A DNA stretch of 64,000 nucleotides from Modestobacter marinus (lineage in GTDB: Bacteria; Actinomycetota; Actinomycetes; Mycobacteriales; Geodermatophilaceae). Made by a program: the position numbers and the translations under genes. A model generated the notes under the pieces. It was given only the letters and a program-made list of their open reading frames with translations. It was not told the DNA's origin and did not search any database. How positions within the stretch are numbered: position 1 is the stretch's first letter; each line of letters begins with the position of its first letter. Shown one piece after another: positions 26,374-33,769 of the stretch. The stretch covers positions 1 to 64,000 of the forward strand of contig NZ_JABGCH010000007.1 in NCBI RefSeq assembly GCF_019799945.1. The letters are read 5' to 3'.

Positions 26374-27777
26374 ATGAGCGGCATGAGCGTGAGCGTCGGC
26401 CTCGCCTCCGGGACCGACTACAAGTCCTTGGTCAACCAGCTGATGCAGATCGAGGCGCAGCCGCAGACCCTGCTCAAGAACCGGCTGGCCACCGCGCAGA
26501 GCCAGGCGTCCGCGCTCCGCCAGGTCAACACGAACATGGCGGCCCTGGCCGGCGCCGCGAAGGCCGTCACCGCGGCCGCCGCCTGGACCGCCGCCAAGGC
26601 CACGAGCTCCTCCAGCGCCGTGACCGCCAGCGCCGCCACCGGCGCGGCGCCCGGCTCGCTCACCTTCGCCGTCGACCGGCTGGCCACCGCGCAGTCCATG
26701 GTCAGCGGCCAGAACTGGACCACCAGCAACGACGCCTTCGGCCTCAGCTCGCCGTTCACGGTCACCAAGGGCGGCGTCGCGACGGACATCCCCCTCACCG
26801 ACGGCAACAGCGACGGCACGGTGAGCCTGGCCGAGGCCGTCTCCGCCATCAACAAGGCCGACGCCGGGGTGACCGCCACCGCGGTCAACACGGGGGCCGG
26901 TTACCGGCTGCAGCTCACCGCCACGGCCACCGGGGTGGCCAACGGCTTCTCACTCAGTCCCGCCACCATGACCGGCGGCGGCTTCACCGCGCTCGCGGCG
27001 GCCCAGGACGCCCAGATCACCGTGGGCAGCGGCAGCGCCGGCGCGTACTCGGTGACGTCCGGGACGAACACGTTCAGCGGGGTCCTGGACGGCACCACCT
27101 TCACCGTCGGCTCGACGACGTCCTCGGCCACGGTCACGGTGGGCAGTGACACCAGCGCCGCCGTCACCGCGGTGCAGGCCCTGGTGACCGCGGCCAACAA
27201 CGTGCTCTCGACCATCGACAACCTCACCGACGCGACGGCCAACCCCAACGCCCCCCTGAAGGGCAACTGGTCGCTCACCAAGCTGGCCGGCGACGTCCTC
27301 ACGTCGGTCTCCAGCGCGGTGGGCACCGCCGGCTCGGCCGGTTCCCTCGGGCTGCAGCTCACCAGCGCCGGCACGCTGAAGTTCGACGCCGGCGTCTTCC
27401 AGTCCAAGCTGGAGGCCAACCCGGCCCTCCTGAAGACGGTCTTCGGGGGCGAACTCGCCGCCGGCACCGACCTGATCGCCGGCACGGGGGACGACACCCT
27501 GGTGACCGACGGCGTCGCCGCCCGGCTGCAGCGGCTGGCCCTGCGCGCCAGCGACTCGGTCAGTGGCAGCATCACCAGCCTGGCCCAGGGGCAGGACACC
27601 CGCGTGGACGACCTGCAGGACCAGATCGACGCGTGGGACCTCCGGCTGGCCTCACGGAGGGCGACCCTGAACGCCCAGTACACCGCCCTCGAGACCGCGC
27701 TCGGCACACTGCAGAGCCAGTCGACGTGGCTCAGCTCGCAGATCAACTCGCTGCCCAGCTGGTCCTCCGATTCCTGA
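26374..27777 (+). CDS. fliD: Flagellar filament cap protein
   Basis: This 467-residue protein has the FliD N-terminus (VGLASGTDYKSLVNQLMQIE, AQPQTLLKNRLATAQSQASA) and C-terminus (SLAQGQDTRVDDLQDQIDAW, RRATLNAQYTALETALGTLQ, STWLSSQINSL), with a Thr/Ser/Ala-rich middle. It caps the growing filament and helps flagellin fold. It is the first gene of a fliD-fliS-fliT unit, as usual. Confidence 0.95.
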   Translation: MSGMSVSVGLASGTDYKSLVNQLMQIEAQPQTLLKNRLATAQSQASALRQVNTNMAALAGAAKAVTAAAAWTAAKATSSSSAVTASAATGAAPGSLTFAVDRLATAQSMVSGQNWTTSNDAFGLSSPFTVTKGGVATDIPLTDGNSDGTVSLAEAVSAINKADAGVTATAVNTGAGYRLQLTATATGVANGFSLSPATMTGGGFTALAAAQDAQITVGSGSAGAYSVTSGTNTFSGVLDGTTFTVGSTTSSATVTVGSDTSAAVTAVQALVTAANNVLSTIDNLTDATANPNAPLKGNWSLTKLAGDVLTSVSSAVGTAGSAGSLGLQLTSAGTLKFDAGVFQSKLEANPALLKTVFGGELAAGTDLIAGTGDDTLVTDGVAARLQRLALRASDSVSGSITSLAQGQDTRVDDLQDQIDAWDLRLASRRATLNAQYTALETALGTLQSQSTWLSSQINSLPSWSSDS

Positions 27778-27823
27778 GTCGTCGAGCTCCCCGTCCGGCT
27801 TCCCCTCCCAGGAGACCCTCCCG

Positions 27824-28207
27824 ATGACCGCTTCCCTCCGCGCCCGCTACCTCGGCAACTCGATCGCGACTGCGTCGCCGCAGCAGCTGCTCGTGATGCT
27901 CTACGACCGGCTCGCCCTCGACCTCGAGCGCGCCGAGTCCGCGCTGACCACGGGCGACCGCACCGGTGCCGACGAGCAGCTGAAGCACGCCCAGGAGATC
28001 GTCATCGAGCTGCGGGGGAGCCTCAAGGTCGACGTGTGGGAGGGCGCGCCCCGGTTGGCCGCGCTCTACGACTGGCTGCTGACCGAGCTCATCCAGGCCA
28101 ACATCAAGGGCGACCTGCGCCGCGTCGGTGACTGCCGGCGGATCGTGGAGCCGCTGCGCGAGGCCTGGCGGGGTGCGGCCGCGGCCCTCGCGGCCGGCAC
28201 CGCATGA
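27824..28207 (+). CDS. fliS: Flagellin export chaperone
   Basis: This 127-residue helical protein matches FliS: LGNSIATASPQQLLVMLYDR near the start, then LKHAQEIVIELRGSLKVDVW and ALYDWLLTELIQANIKGDLR. FliS binds the flagellin C-terminus in the cytoplasm until export. The stop overlaps the start of the next gene in ATGA. Confidence 0.95.
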   Translation: MTASLRARYLGNSIATASPQQLLVMLYDRLALDLERAESALTTGDRTGADEQLKHAQEIVIELRGSLKVDVWEGAPRLAALYDWLLTELIQANIKGDLRRVGDCRRIVEPLREAWRGAAAALAAGTA

Positions 28208-28557
28208 CCGGCGAGCGGCGCCGGTCGTCCGACCCGACGCCGAACCGGGCCTGGAACGAGGCGCTCGACGCGCTCGAGGGCGACGTCCTCGCCGCGGAGC
28301 AGACGCTCGCCCGCGACCGGGCCGAGGAGATCGCCGCCTGGGGCCGGCGGTCCACGGACTGGATCCCGCCGTCCGGCCTCGGCCCGCTCCCCGATGACCT
28401 GCGCGAGCGCGCGGCCCGGCTGCTGCAGCACCAGCTGGCGGTGGCCGAGGATCTGGTGGAGCGCATCACGCAGTCCCGCAAGCAGCGCGACGTCGCCGCG
28501 CGGATGAACTACGGCCCCTCGCGGCCGGTCGCCTCCTTCATCGACCGCGGCCTCTGA
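28204..28557 (+). CDS. fliT: FliT-like protein
   Basis: This 117-residue charged, helical protein (RAWNEALDALEGDVLAAEQT, LRERAARLLQHQLAVAEDLV, ERITQSRKQRDVAARM) has the position, size and helical character of FliT, the FliD chaperone, but weak sequence identity. The assignment leans on the fliD-fliS-fliT order and the four-base overlap with fliS. Confidence 0.6.
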   Translation: MTGERRRSSDPTPNRAWNEALDALEGDVLAAEQTLARDRAEEIAAWGRRSTDWIPPSGLGPLPDDLRERAARLLQHQLAVAEDLVERITQSRKQRDVAARMNYGPSRPVASFIDRGL

Positions 28558-28630
28558 CGCAGGGCCCCTCCCCTCCGGCGGTCGTCCAGCGCGCTGGCCC
28601 CTCCCCTCCGCCACGCACTGTGACGCAGGG
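28555..28630. repeat. Short 33-bp tandem repeat after fliT
   Basis: GGCCCCTCCCCTCCG occurs at 28563-28577 and 28596-28610 (33 apart). TGACGCAGGG occurs at 28555-28564 and 28621-28630 (66 apart). This fits about 2.3 units of 33 bp beginning at the fliT stop codon. The remaining ~155 bases up to the amidase gene show nothing else. Confidence 0.5.
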
Positions 28631-28785
28631 CACCCGGTGGACGCTCGGATGGTGTAACTCCGCGCCACGGTCGGGTGGCGTCGCTCAGGTCCGCCGCTGG
28701 TCCGCCCGATGGTCTCGGTGCACCGCGAGGACGGGTCGACCGACCCGCGCCTCTCCGGGCACCACCGGCCGCACGGGAGGAACGC

Positions 28786-29721
28786 ATGGCCCGCATGCCG
28801 GGCGCGATCTGGGATCCGCTGGCCAGCAACTGGTCGAGCCAGCCCCGGATGACCGCCCACGACGTGATCTGCATCCACACGATGGTCGGCAGCCTGGAGG
28901 GCACCGACTCGTACTTCACGACCGGGAACGGCGCCGGCTACCTCGGCACCGAGTCGCACTACGGCACCGGTGGCCACGGCGAGATCCGCCAGTGGCAGGA
29001 CACGGCCCACCAGGCCGACGCCAACCTCAGCGGCAACCCCTACGTCATCAGCATCGAGAACGCCGACCGTGGTGCGCCGTTCCCGAACTGGGACATCGGC
29101 GACGGCTCCCAGGTGCCGCCGTTCACCGAGGCCCAGATCGAGGCCAACGCCAGGATCCTCGCCTGGGAGTCGTCGCCCGCGGCGCACGCCACCTGCCCGT
29201 CGACCTGGACGTGCCGCACGGCCGGCATCCCGCTGCAGCTCATCCCGAACACCCGGCGCGAGCACCGCGGCGTCGGCTACCACCGGCAGGGCATCGAGCC
29301 GTGGCTGGTGGACGGTGGCGTGCGGTGGAGCAACGCCACCGGCAAGGTCTGCCCCGGCAACGCCCGGGTCGCGCAGGTCCCCCGGATCATCGAGCGGGCC
29401 CGGCAGATCCGGGCCGGTGCCACCACCCCGATCGAGGAGATCAAGGAGTTCGACATGGCCGTCCTCATCACCGCCGCCTCGTCCGCCGACGGCAGGGTCA
29501 AGCGAGCCCCGGCGATCCACACCGGCCTGGGCGGCTTCATCGGCCTCGGCAGCGACGCCGAGATCAGGAACGCCCGGGCCGAGTTGCGTGAGATCTGGGT
29601 GGAGTCCTACACCTGGGACGCCCTGGCCCAGGAGAAGACCACCATGCTGGCCGGCGCCCGCGCCGCGGTCGAGACGGTCGAGCTGCAGAGGCAGATCCTC
29701 GCCGCGCTGCAGGCCGGCTGA
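28786..29721 (+). CDS. N-acetylmuramoyl-L-alanine amidase (phage endolysin-like)
   Basis: This 311-residue protein has an Amidase_2-type core. HDVICIHTMVGSLEGTDSYF carries the first zinc His, YVISIENADRG the central strand, REHRGVGYHRQGIEPW a second His region and KVCPGNARV a Cys/Pro motif. It cleaves the MurNAc-L-Ala bond. There is no signal peptide, as in many endolysins. The C-terminal ~95 residues are helical and contain MAVLITAASSADGRVKRAPA, perhaps a binding domain. The start ATG follows GGGAGG. The closest relatives are phage lysins, yet it lies between fliT and flgB with no other phage gene, so it may have been recruited to open the wall for flagellar assembly. Confidence 0.75.
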   Translation: MARMPGAIWDPLASNWSSQPRMTAHDVICIHTMVGSLEGTDSYFTTGNGAGYLGTESHYGTGGHGEIRQWQDTAHQADANLSGNPYVISIENADRGAPFPNWDIGDGSQVPPFTEAQIEANARILAWESSPAAHATCPSTWTCRTAGIPLQLIPNTRREHRGVGYHRQGIEPWLVDGGVRWSNATGKVCPGNARVAQVPRIIERARQIRAGATTPIEEIKEFDMAVLITAASSADGRVKRAPAIHTGLGGFIGLGSDAEIRNARAELREIWVESYTWDALAQEKTTMLAGARAAVETVELQRQILAALQAG

Positions 29722-29729
29722 CGCACCAC

Positions 29730-29765
29730 GTGACCATGGGCGCCCGCCTGGGCGCCCATGGTCAC
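29730..29765 (+). terminator. Terminator hairpin after the amidase gene
   Basis: GTGACCATGGGCGCCC pairs perfectly with GGGCGCCCATGGTCAC (16 bp) around GCCT, eight bases past the stop. Confidence 0.78.
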
Positions 29766-29833
29766 GGTCGTTCCCGGGACTGCCGAGAACGGCGGAGCAC
29801 GGAGCGCACCACCCGCCACGGATCGGCGGACCC

Positions 29834-29858
29834 CACCCTCAGGACCTCCCTGAGGGTG
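29834..29858 (+). promoter_or_regulatory. Leader hairpin upstream of flgB
   Basis: CACCCTCAGG and CCTGAGGGTG form a perfect 10-bp stem with the loop ACCTC. The segment ACCTCC (29844-29849) is complementary to the GGAGGT at 29874-29879, so an alternative pairing could mask that ribosome binding site. Confidence 0.4.
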
Positions 29859-29883
29859 CGTCCCGTCGTTCCCGGAGGTACCT

Positions 29884-29916
29884 GTGCTCCGACGCTCGCC
29901 CACGAGCGCCCGGTGA
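29884..29916 (+). CDS. Possible 10-residue leader peptide coupled to flgB
   Basis: A strong GGAGG (29874-29878) sits five bases before a GTG that reads VLRRSPTSAR and stops at TGA 29914-29916. That stop overlaps the GTG start of flgB (GTGA). No good Shine-Dalgarno directly precedes flgB, so translation of this mini-ORF may deliver ribosomes to it. The product is probably irrelevant. It could be fortuitous. Confidence 0.4.
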   Translation: MLRRSPTSAR

Positions 29917-30260
29917 TCACCGACACGACCATGACGGCGCTGCACGCCGCCCTCAGCGGCCTGCAGCAGCGTCAGGAGGTCACCGCCGACAACATCGCCA
30001 ACATCGACACGCCCGGCTACCTGGCCGGCCGGGTCGACTTCGAGTCCACCCTGCGCAGCGAGCTGGCCAGCGGCCATTCCGCGACGGTCGGCGACAGCTC
30101 CGTCCGGCAGTCCACGGACCCGACCCGCACCAACGGCAACAACGTCAACCTGGACGCCGAGGTGACGATCGCCACCGAGACCGGGCTGCGCTACCAGTTG
30201 GCGCTCAACGCGCTCAACGGCAAGTACGACGTGCTGCGTTCGGCCCTGCGGACGTCGTGA
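29913..30260 (+). CDS. flgB: Flagellar basal-body rod protein FlgB
   Basis: This 115-residue rod protein has TMTALHAALSGLQQRQEVTA followed by DNIANIDTPGYLAGRVDFES, the hallmark rod motif, and ends with a typical helix (ATETGLRYQLALNALNGKYD). The GTG at 29913 gives the usual spacing to the motif; ATG 29931 is an internal alternative. It starts the run of basal-body genes flgB-flgC-fliE-fliF. Confidence 0.93.
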   Translation: MITDTTMTALHAALSGLQQRQEVTADNIANIDTPGYLAGRVDFESTLRSELASGHSATVGDSSVRQSTDPTRTNGNNVNLDAEVTIATETGLRYQLALNALNGKYDVLRSALRTS

Positions 30261-30261
30261 C

Positions 30262-30666
30262 ATGAGCACCTTCGACTCGTTCCGCATCGCCGGGTCCGGG
30301 CTCTACGCCAACCGCAAGTGGATGGACGCGGTCTCGGACAACATCACCAACATCAACACCGCCACCTCGACCGATCAGAGCGCCTTCCAGGAGCGGATGA
30401 TCGTGGTCGAGGCCGCCGACTACGGCTCCGGCCAGGGCGGCGTCCGGGTGGCCGGTGCCGAGTTCGGCTCCGCGGAGGGCCGGCTCGTCCACGAGCCGGA
30501 CAACCCCCTCGCCGACGCCGACGGCTACGTCCGGTACCCGGACATCGACCTCGGCGACCAGATGACCCAGTTGATCATGGCCCAGCGCAGCTACCAGGCG
30601 AACCTGGCCTCGATCGAACGCGCCACCGACGCCTACCAGGCGGCGCTCCAGCTCGGGAAGGGCTGA
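30262..30666 (+). CDS. flgC: Flagellar basal-body rod protein FlgC
   Basis: This 134-residue protein (FDSFRIAGSGLYANRKWMDA, VSDNITNINTATSTD) has the C-terminal rod signature YVRYPDIDLGDQMTQLIMAQ with RSYQANLASIERATDAYQAA. It starts one base after the flgB stop. Confidence 0.95.
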   Translation: MSTFDSFRIAGSGLYANRKWMDAVSDNITNINTATSTDQSAFQERMIVVEAADYGSGQGGVRVAGAEFGSAEGRLVHEPDNPLADADGYVRYPDIDLGDQMTQLIMAQRSYQANLASIERATDAYQAALQLGKG

Positions 30667-30668
30667 CC

Positions 30669-30992
30669 ATGACCTCGCCGATCAGCGGCATCTCCTCCGC
30701 CCTCTCCGGGATCCAGGGACTGGGCGCGGCCTCGGCCCTGGCCGGGCCCACGTCGGCCGCCCCGACGTCCGGCACCGACTTCGCGTCGGTGCTGACCGGG
30801 GCCGTCGACGAGCTCAACAGCACCCAGGCCACGGCCGACTCCCTCGCCGCCCAGGCCGCCACCGGCGACCTGGACGACGTGCACGACTACATGATCGCCA
30901 GCGCTGAGGCCCGGCTGGCCACCGACACCGTGGTGACCCTGAAGAACTCCGCGGTCGCCGCCTTCACCGAGATCATGAGGATGAACGTCTGA
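30669..30992 (+). CDS. fliE: Flagellar hook-basal body complex protein FliE
   Basis: This 107-residue adaptor links the MS ring to the rod. The N-terminal part is Ser/Ala/Gly-rich. The helical end carries the FliE pattern (TGDLDDVHDYMIASAEARLA, VVTLKNSAVAAFTEIMRMNV). The stop overlaps the fliF start (TGATG). Confidence 0.92.
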   Translation: MTSPISGISSALSGIQGLGAASALAGPTSAAPTSGTDFASVLTGAVDELNSTQATADSLAAQAATGDLDDVHDYMIASAEARLATDTVVTLKNSAVAAFTEIMRMNV

Positions 30993-32542
30993 TGCCCGCC
31001 GCCCTCGCCGGCCCGCTCGACCGGGTTCGCTCGCTGTGGTCGACGATCAACGTCGGCCAGAAGATCGTCATCGGCCTGCTGGTCGTCGGGCTGGCCCTGG
31101 GCGGCGTCTTCTTCTACCGCTGGATCACCGCGCCGACGCTGTCGCCGCTGTTCAGCAACCTGTCCTCGGCCGACGCCTCGGCGATCGTCGAGCAGCTCAA
31201 CGCCGAGGGCGCCAGCTACGAGCTGACCGACGGCGGCCAGACGATCATGGTGTCGCAGGAGCAGGTGTACGACCTGCGGTTGAGCATGAGCGGCCAGGGC
31301 CTCCCCGCCGGCGAGGACACCGGGTACTCCCTGCTCGACGAGCAGGGCATCACCACCAGCGAGTTCCAGCAGCAGGTCACCTACCAGCGGGCCCTGGAGG
31401 GCGAGCTGGCCAACACCCTCGAGGCGCTCGAGGGCGTCAGCTCCGCCGTCGTCCACCTGGCCATCCCCCAGGAGGACGTCTTCGCCACCGACGAGGCCGA
31501 GCCCACGGCGTCGGTGCTGCTGGACCTCAAGCCCGGCGCCTCGCTCAGCGGCGAGCAGGTGCAGGCGGTGACGAACCTGGTGTCCTCCAGCGTGGAGGGC
31601 ATGACCCCCGAGCAGGTGACCGTCGCCGACTCCAGCGGCGCGGTGCTGTCCGCCGCGGGCGAGGGGATCACCGCCGGCGCCGGGGACGCGCAGTCCCAGG
31701 CCGAGCAGGACTACGAGGCCCGGCTGGCGGCCAACGCGCAGACGATCCTGGACACCATCGCCGGCCCGGGCAACGCCAAGGTGTCCGTCCGCGCCGACCT
31801 GGACTTCGACAAGACCAACACGACGTCGGAGACCTACGACTACAACGACGACACCCCGGCGCTGTCGGAGTCGACCACCGTGGAGAGCTACACCGGCACC
31901 GGCGCCGCGGTCGGCGGCGTGCTCGGGGCCGAGGACGTCGCCGCCGGCGGCGGGGACAACGCGTACGACAAGCAGTCCACCACCTCCAACAACGCCGTCG
32001 ACAAGACCGTCACCACCACCGAGGGTGCGGTCGGCACGGTGGACCGGCTGACCGTCTCGGTGGTCATGGACAACGCCAACGTCGGCGGCGTGGACGTCAA
32101 CACCGTGCAGGACCTGGTCGGCAACGCCGTCGGCCTGGACGCCGCCCGCGGCGACGCGATCACGGTCGCGTCGATGGCCTTCGACACCACCGCCGCCGAC
32201 GAGGCCGCCGCGGACCTGGCGGCCGCCGAGGAGGCGGAGGCGACCGCCCGGATGTGGTCGATGGTCAAGACCGGCGGGATCGCGCTGGGCATCGCCCTGC
32301 TCGTGCTGGTCGTCTGGCTGCGCTCGCGGCGCGACCGCGAGGAGTACGAGGAGCTGGAGGAGGAGCTCGACTTCGAGCCGATCCAGGTGGAGAGCGTCCG
32401 CGACCCGTCCCTCGACGACCGCGCCGCCCAGCTGGCCGCCGCCCAGCGGGAGCGGGTCCGCGGCGAGATCTCCGAGATGGTCAGCGAGCGGCCCGACGAG
32501 GTCGCGACCATGCTCCGCGGCTGGTTCGCCGACGCGAAGTGA
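30992..32542 (+). CDS. fliF: Flagellar MS-ring protein FliF
   Basis: This 516-residue protein forms the MS ring, the base on which the rotor and export gate assemble. It has an N-terminal membrane helix (KIVIGLLVVGLALGGVFFY), ring-building motifs (LFSNLSSADASAIVEQLNAE, LLDEQGITTSEFQQQVTYQR, SSAVVHLAIPQEDVF) and a second membrane helix near 425 (TGGIALGIALLVLVVWL). The C-terminal tail that binds FliG (SERPDEVATMLRGWFADAK) is intact. Confidence 0.96.
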   Translation: MPAALAGPLDRVRSLWSTINVGQKIVIGLLVVGLALGGVFFYRWITAPTLSPLFSNLSSADASAIVEQLNAEGASYELTDGGQTIMVSQEQVYDLRLSMSGQGLPAGEDTGYSLLDEQGITTSEFQQQVTYQRALEGELANTLEALEGVSSAVVHLAIPQEDVFATDEAEPTASVLLDLKPGASLSGEQVQAVTNLVSSSVEGMTPEQVTVADSSGAVLSAAGEGITAGAGDAQSQAEQDYEARLAANAQTILDTIAGPGNAKVSVRADLDFDKTNTTSETYDYNDDTPALSESTTVESYTGTGAAVGGVLGAEDVAAGGGDNAYDKQSTTSNNAVDKTVTTTEGAVGTVDRLTVSVVMDNANVGGVDVNTVQDLVGNAVGLDAARGDAITVASMAFDTTAADEAAADLAAAEEAEATARMWSMVKTGGIALGIALLVLVVWLRSRRDREEYEELEEELDFEPIQVESVRDPSLDDRAAQLAAAQRERVRGEISEMVSERPDEVATMLRGWFADAK

Positions 32543-32552
32543 GCTCCGGTCC

Positions 32553-32584
32553 GGGGGCGCCGCACCTGTGGGTGCGGCGCCCCC
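32553..32584 (+). terminator. Hairpin between fliF and fliG
   Basis: GGGGGCGCCGCACC pairs perfectly with GGTGCGGCGCCCCC (14 bp) around TGTG, 10 bases after fliF. It lies inside an otherwise continuous run of basal-body genes, so it may be an attenuator or an RNA-stability element. About 110 bases to fliG follow without other features. Confidence 0.7.
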
Positions 32585-32692
32585 GCCGCCTTCTCCGGAC
32601 CCGTCCGCCGTGCCCGGACCGCCCCGTCCGGCGACCGGACTGCCGATGAAGAGAGCGGCGCCGACGGCGCCCGAGCACAGGGAGAGTGAGCA

Positions 32693-33769
32693 GTGAGCAT
32701 CGCCAGCGTGGAACAGATGATCGGCATGCCCCCGGCGGTCGCCGGCGCTGCACCGGTCGCGCCGCGCAGGGAGATGCCCGGGCTCCGCAAGGCAGCCCTG
32801 TTCCTGGCCCAGCTGTCCAAGGAGGAGGCCGGCGCGGTGCTCGCCGAGCTGCGGCCCTCCGAGGTGGAGAAGCTGACCGGGGAGCTGATGCGGCTGCAGG
32901 GCGTCGACTCCTCCGACGTGGACGAGGTGCTCGGCGAGTTCCACCACCTCATGCAGGCGCGCCAGTTCGTCGGCACCGGCGGTCTGGAGTTCGCCCGCGA
33001 GGTGCTCGCCGCGGGGCTGGGCGAGGAGAAGGCCGACGGCATCCTGTCCCGGCTCAACGTCGTCTACACCGAGCTGCCCTTCGCCTCGCTGCGCAACAGC
33101 GACGTCCGGCAGCTGGTCACCTTCCTCAAGGACGAGCACCCGCAGGTGATCGCGCTGGTGCTCGCCCACCTCCCGGCGCCGCAGTCGGCCGAGGTGCTCT
33201 CCGGCTTCCCGCCCGACCAGCAGGCCGACGTCGCCTACCGGATCGCCGTCATGGACCGCACCTCCCCGGAGATGGTCCGGATGGTCGAGGAGGAGCTCGG
33301 CCGGCGCATGGGCTCGCTGCTCGCCTACCAGGACATGTCCACCGTCGGCGGGGTGGAGACCCTGGTCGAGATCATCAACCGCTCCGCCCGTCCTACCGAG
33401 CGGTCGATCCTGGAGTGGCTGGACAAGAGCGACCCCGAGCTGGCCGAGCGGATCCGCTCGCAGATGTTCGTCTTCGAGGACATCGTCACGATCGACGACC
33501 GCTCCCTCCAGCTGGTGCTCCGCGAGATCGAGGCCAACGACCTGGCCACCGCCCTCAAGGGCGTGCGGCAGGACGTCCGGGACAAGGTCGTCCGCAACCT
33601 CTCCGAGCGGGCCGGCGAGAACCTGCTCGAGGAGATGGAGCTGCTCGGCCCGGTCCGCAGCCGGACCGTCGAGGAGTCCCAGGCCAAGATCGTCGCCGTC
33701 ATCCGCACGCTGGAGGAGCAGGGCGCTCTGACCATCTCGCGGGGTGGTGAGGATGACTTCGTCGCGTGA
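32693..33769 (+). CDS. fliG: Flagellar motor switch protein FliG
   Basis: This 358-residue rotor protein has the N-terminal FliF-binding domain (LRKAALFLAQLSKEEAGAVL), the middle domain with EHPQVIALVLAHL and the C-terminal torque domain (MFVFEDIVTIDDRSLQLVLR, LATALKGVRQDVRDKVVRNL, SERAGENLLEEMELLGPVRS). The charged residues that face the stator are in this last part. The GTG at 32693 follows GGGAGAGTGAGCA. The 3' end overlaps fliH by 17 bases. Confidence 0.96.
   Translation: MSIASVEQMIGMPPAVAGAAPVAPRREMPGLRKAALFLAQLSKEEAGAVLAELRPSEVEKLTGELMRLQGVDSSDVDEVLGEFHHLMQARQFVGTGGLEFAREVLAAGLGEEKADGILSRLNVVYTELPFASLRNSDVRQLVTFLKDEHPQVIALVLAHLPAPQSAEVLSGFPPDQQADVAYRIAVMDRTSPEMVRMVEEELGRRMGSLLAYQDMSTVGGVETLVEIINRSARPTERSILEWLDKSDPELAERIRSQMFVFEDIVTIDDRSLQLVLREIEANDLATALKGVRQDVRDKVVRNLSERAGENLLEEMELLGPVRSRTVEESQAKIVAVIRTLEEQGALTISRGGEDDFVA

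Noticed and set aside
28786-29765. Possible prophage, based on the endolysin-like amidase
   Set aside because: No integrase, holin, structural or att-like sequence surrounds it; flagellar genes flank it directly.
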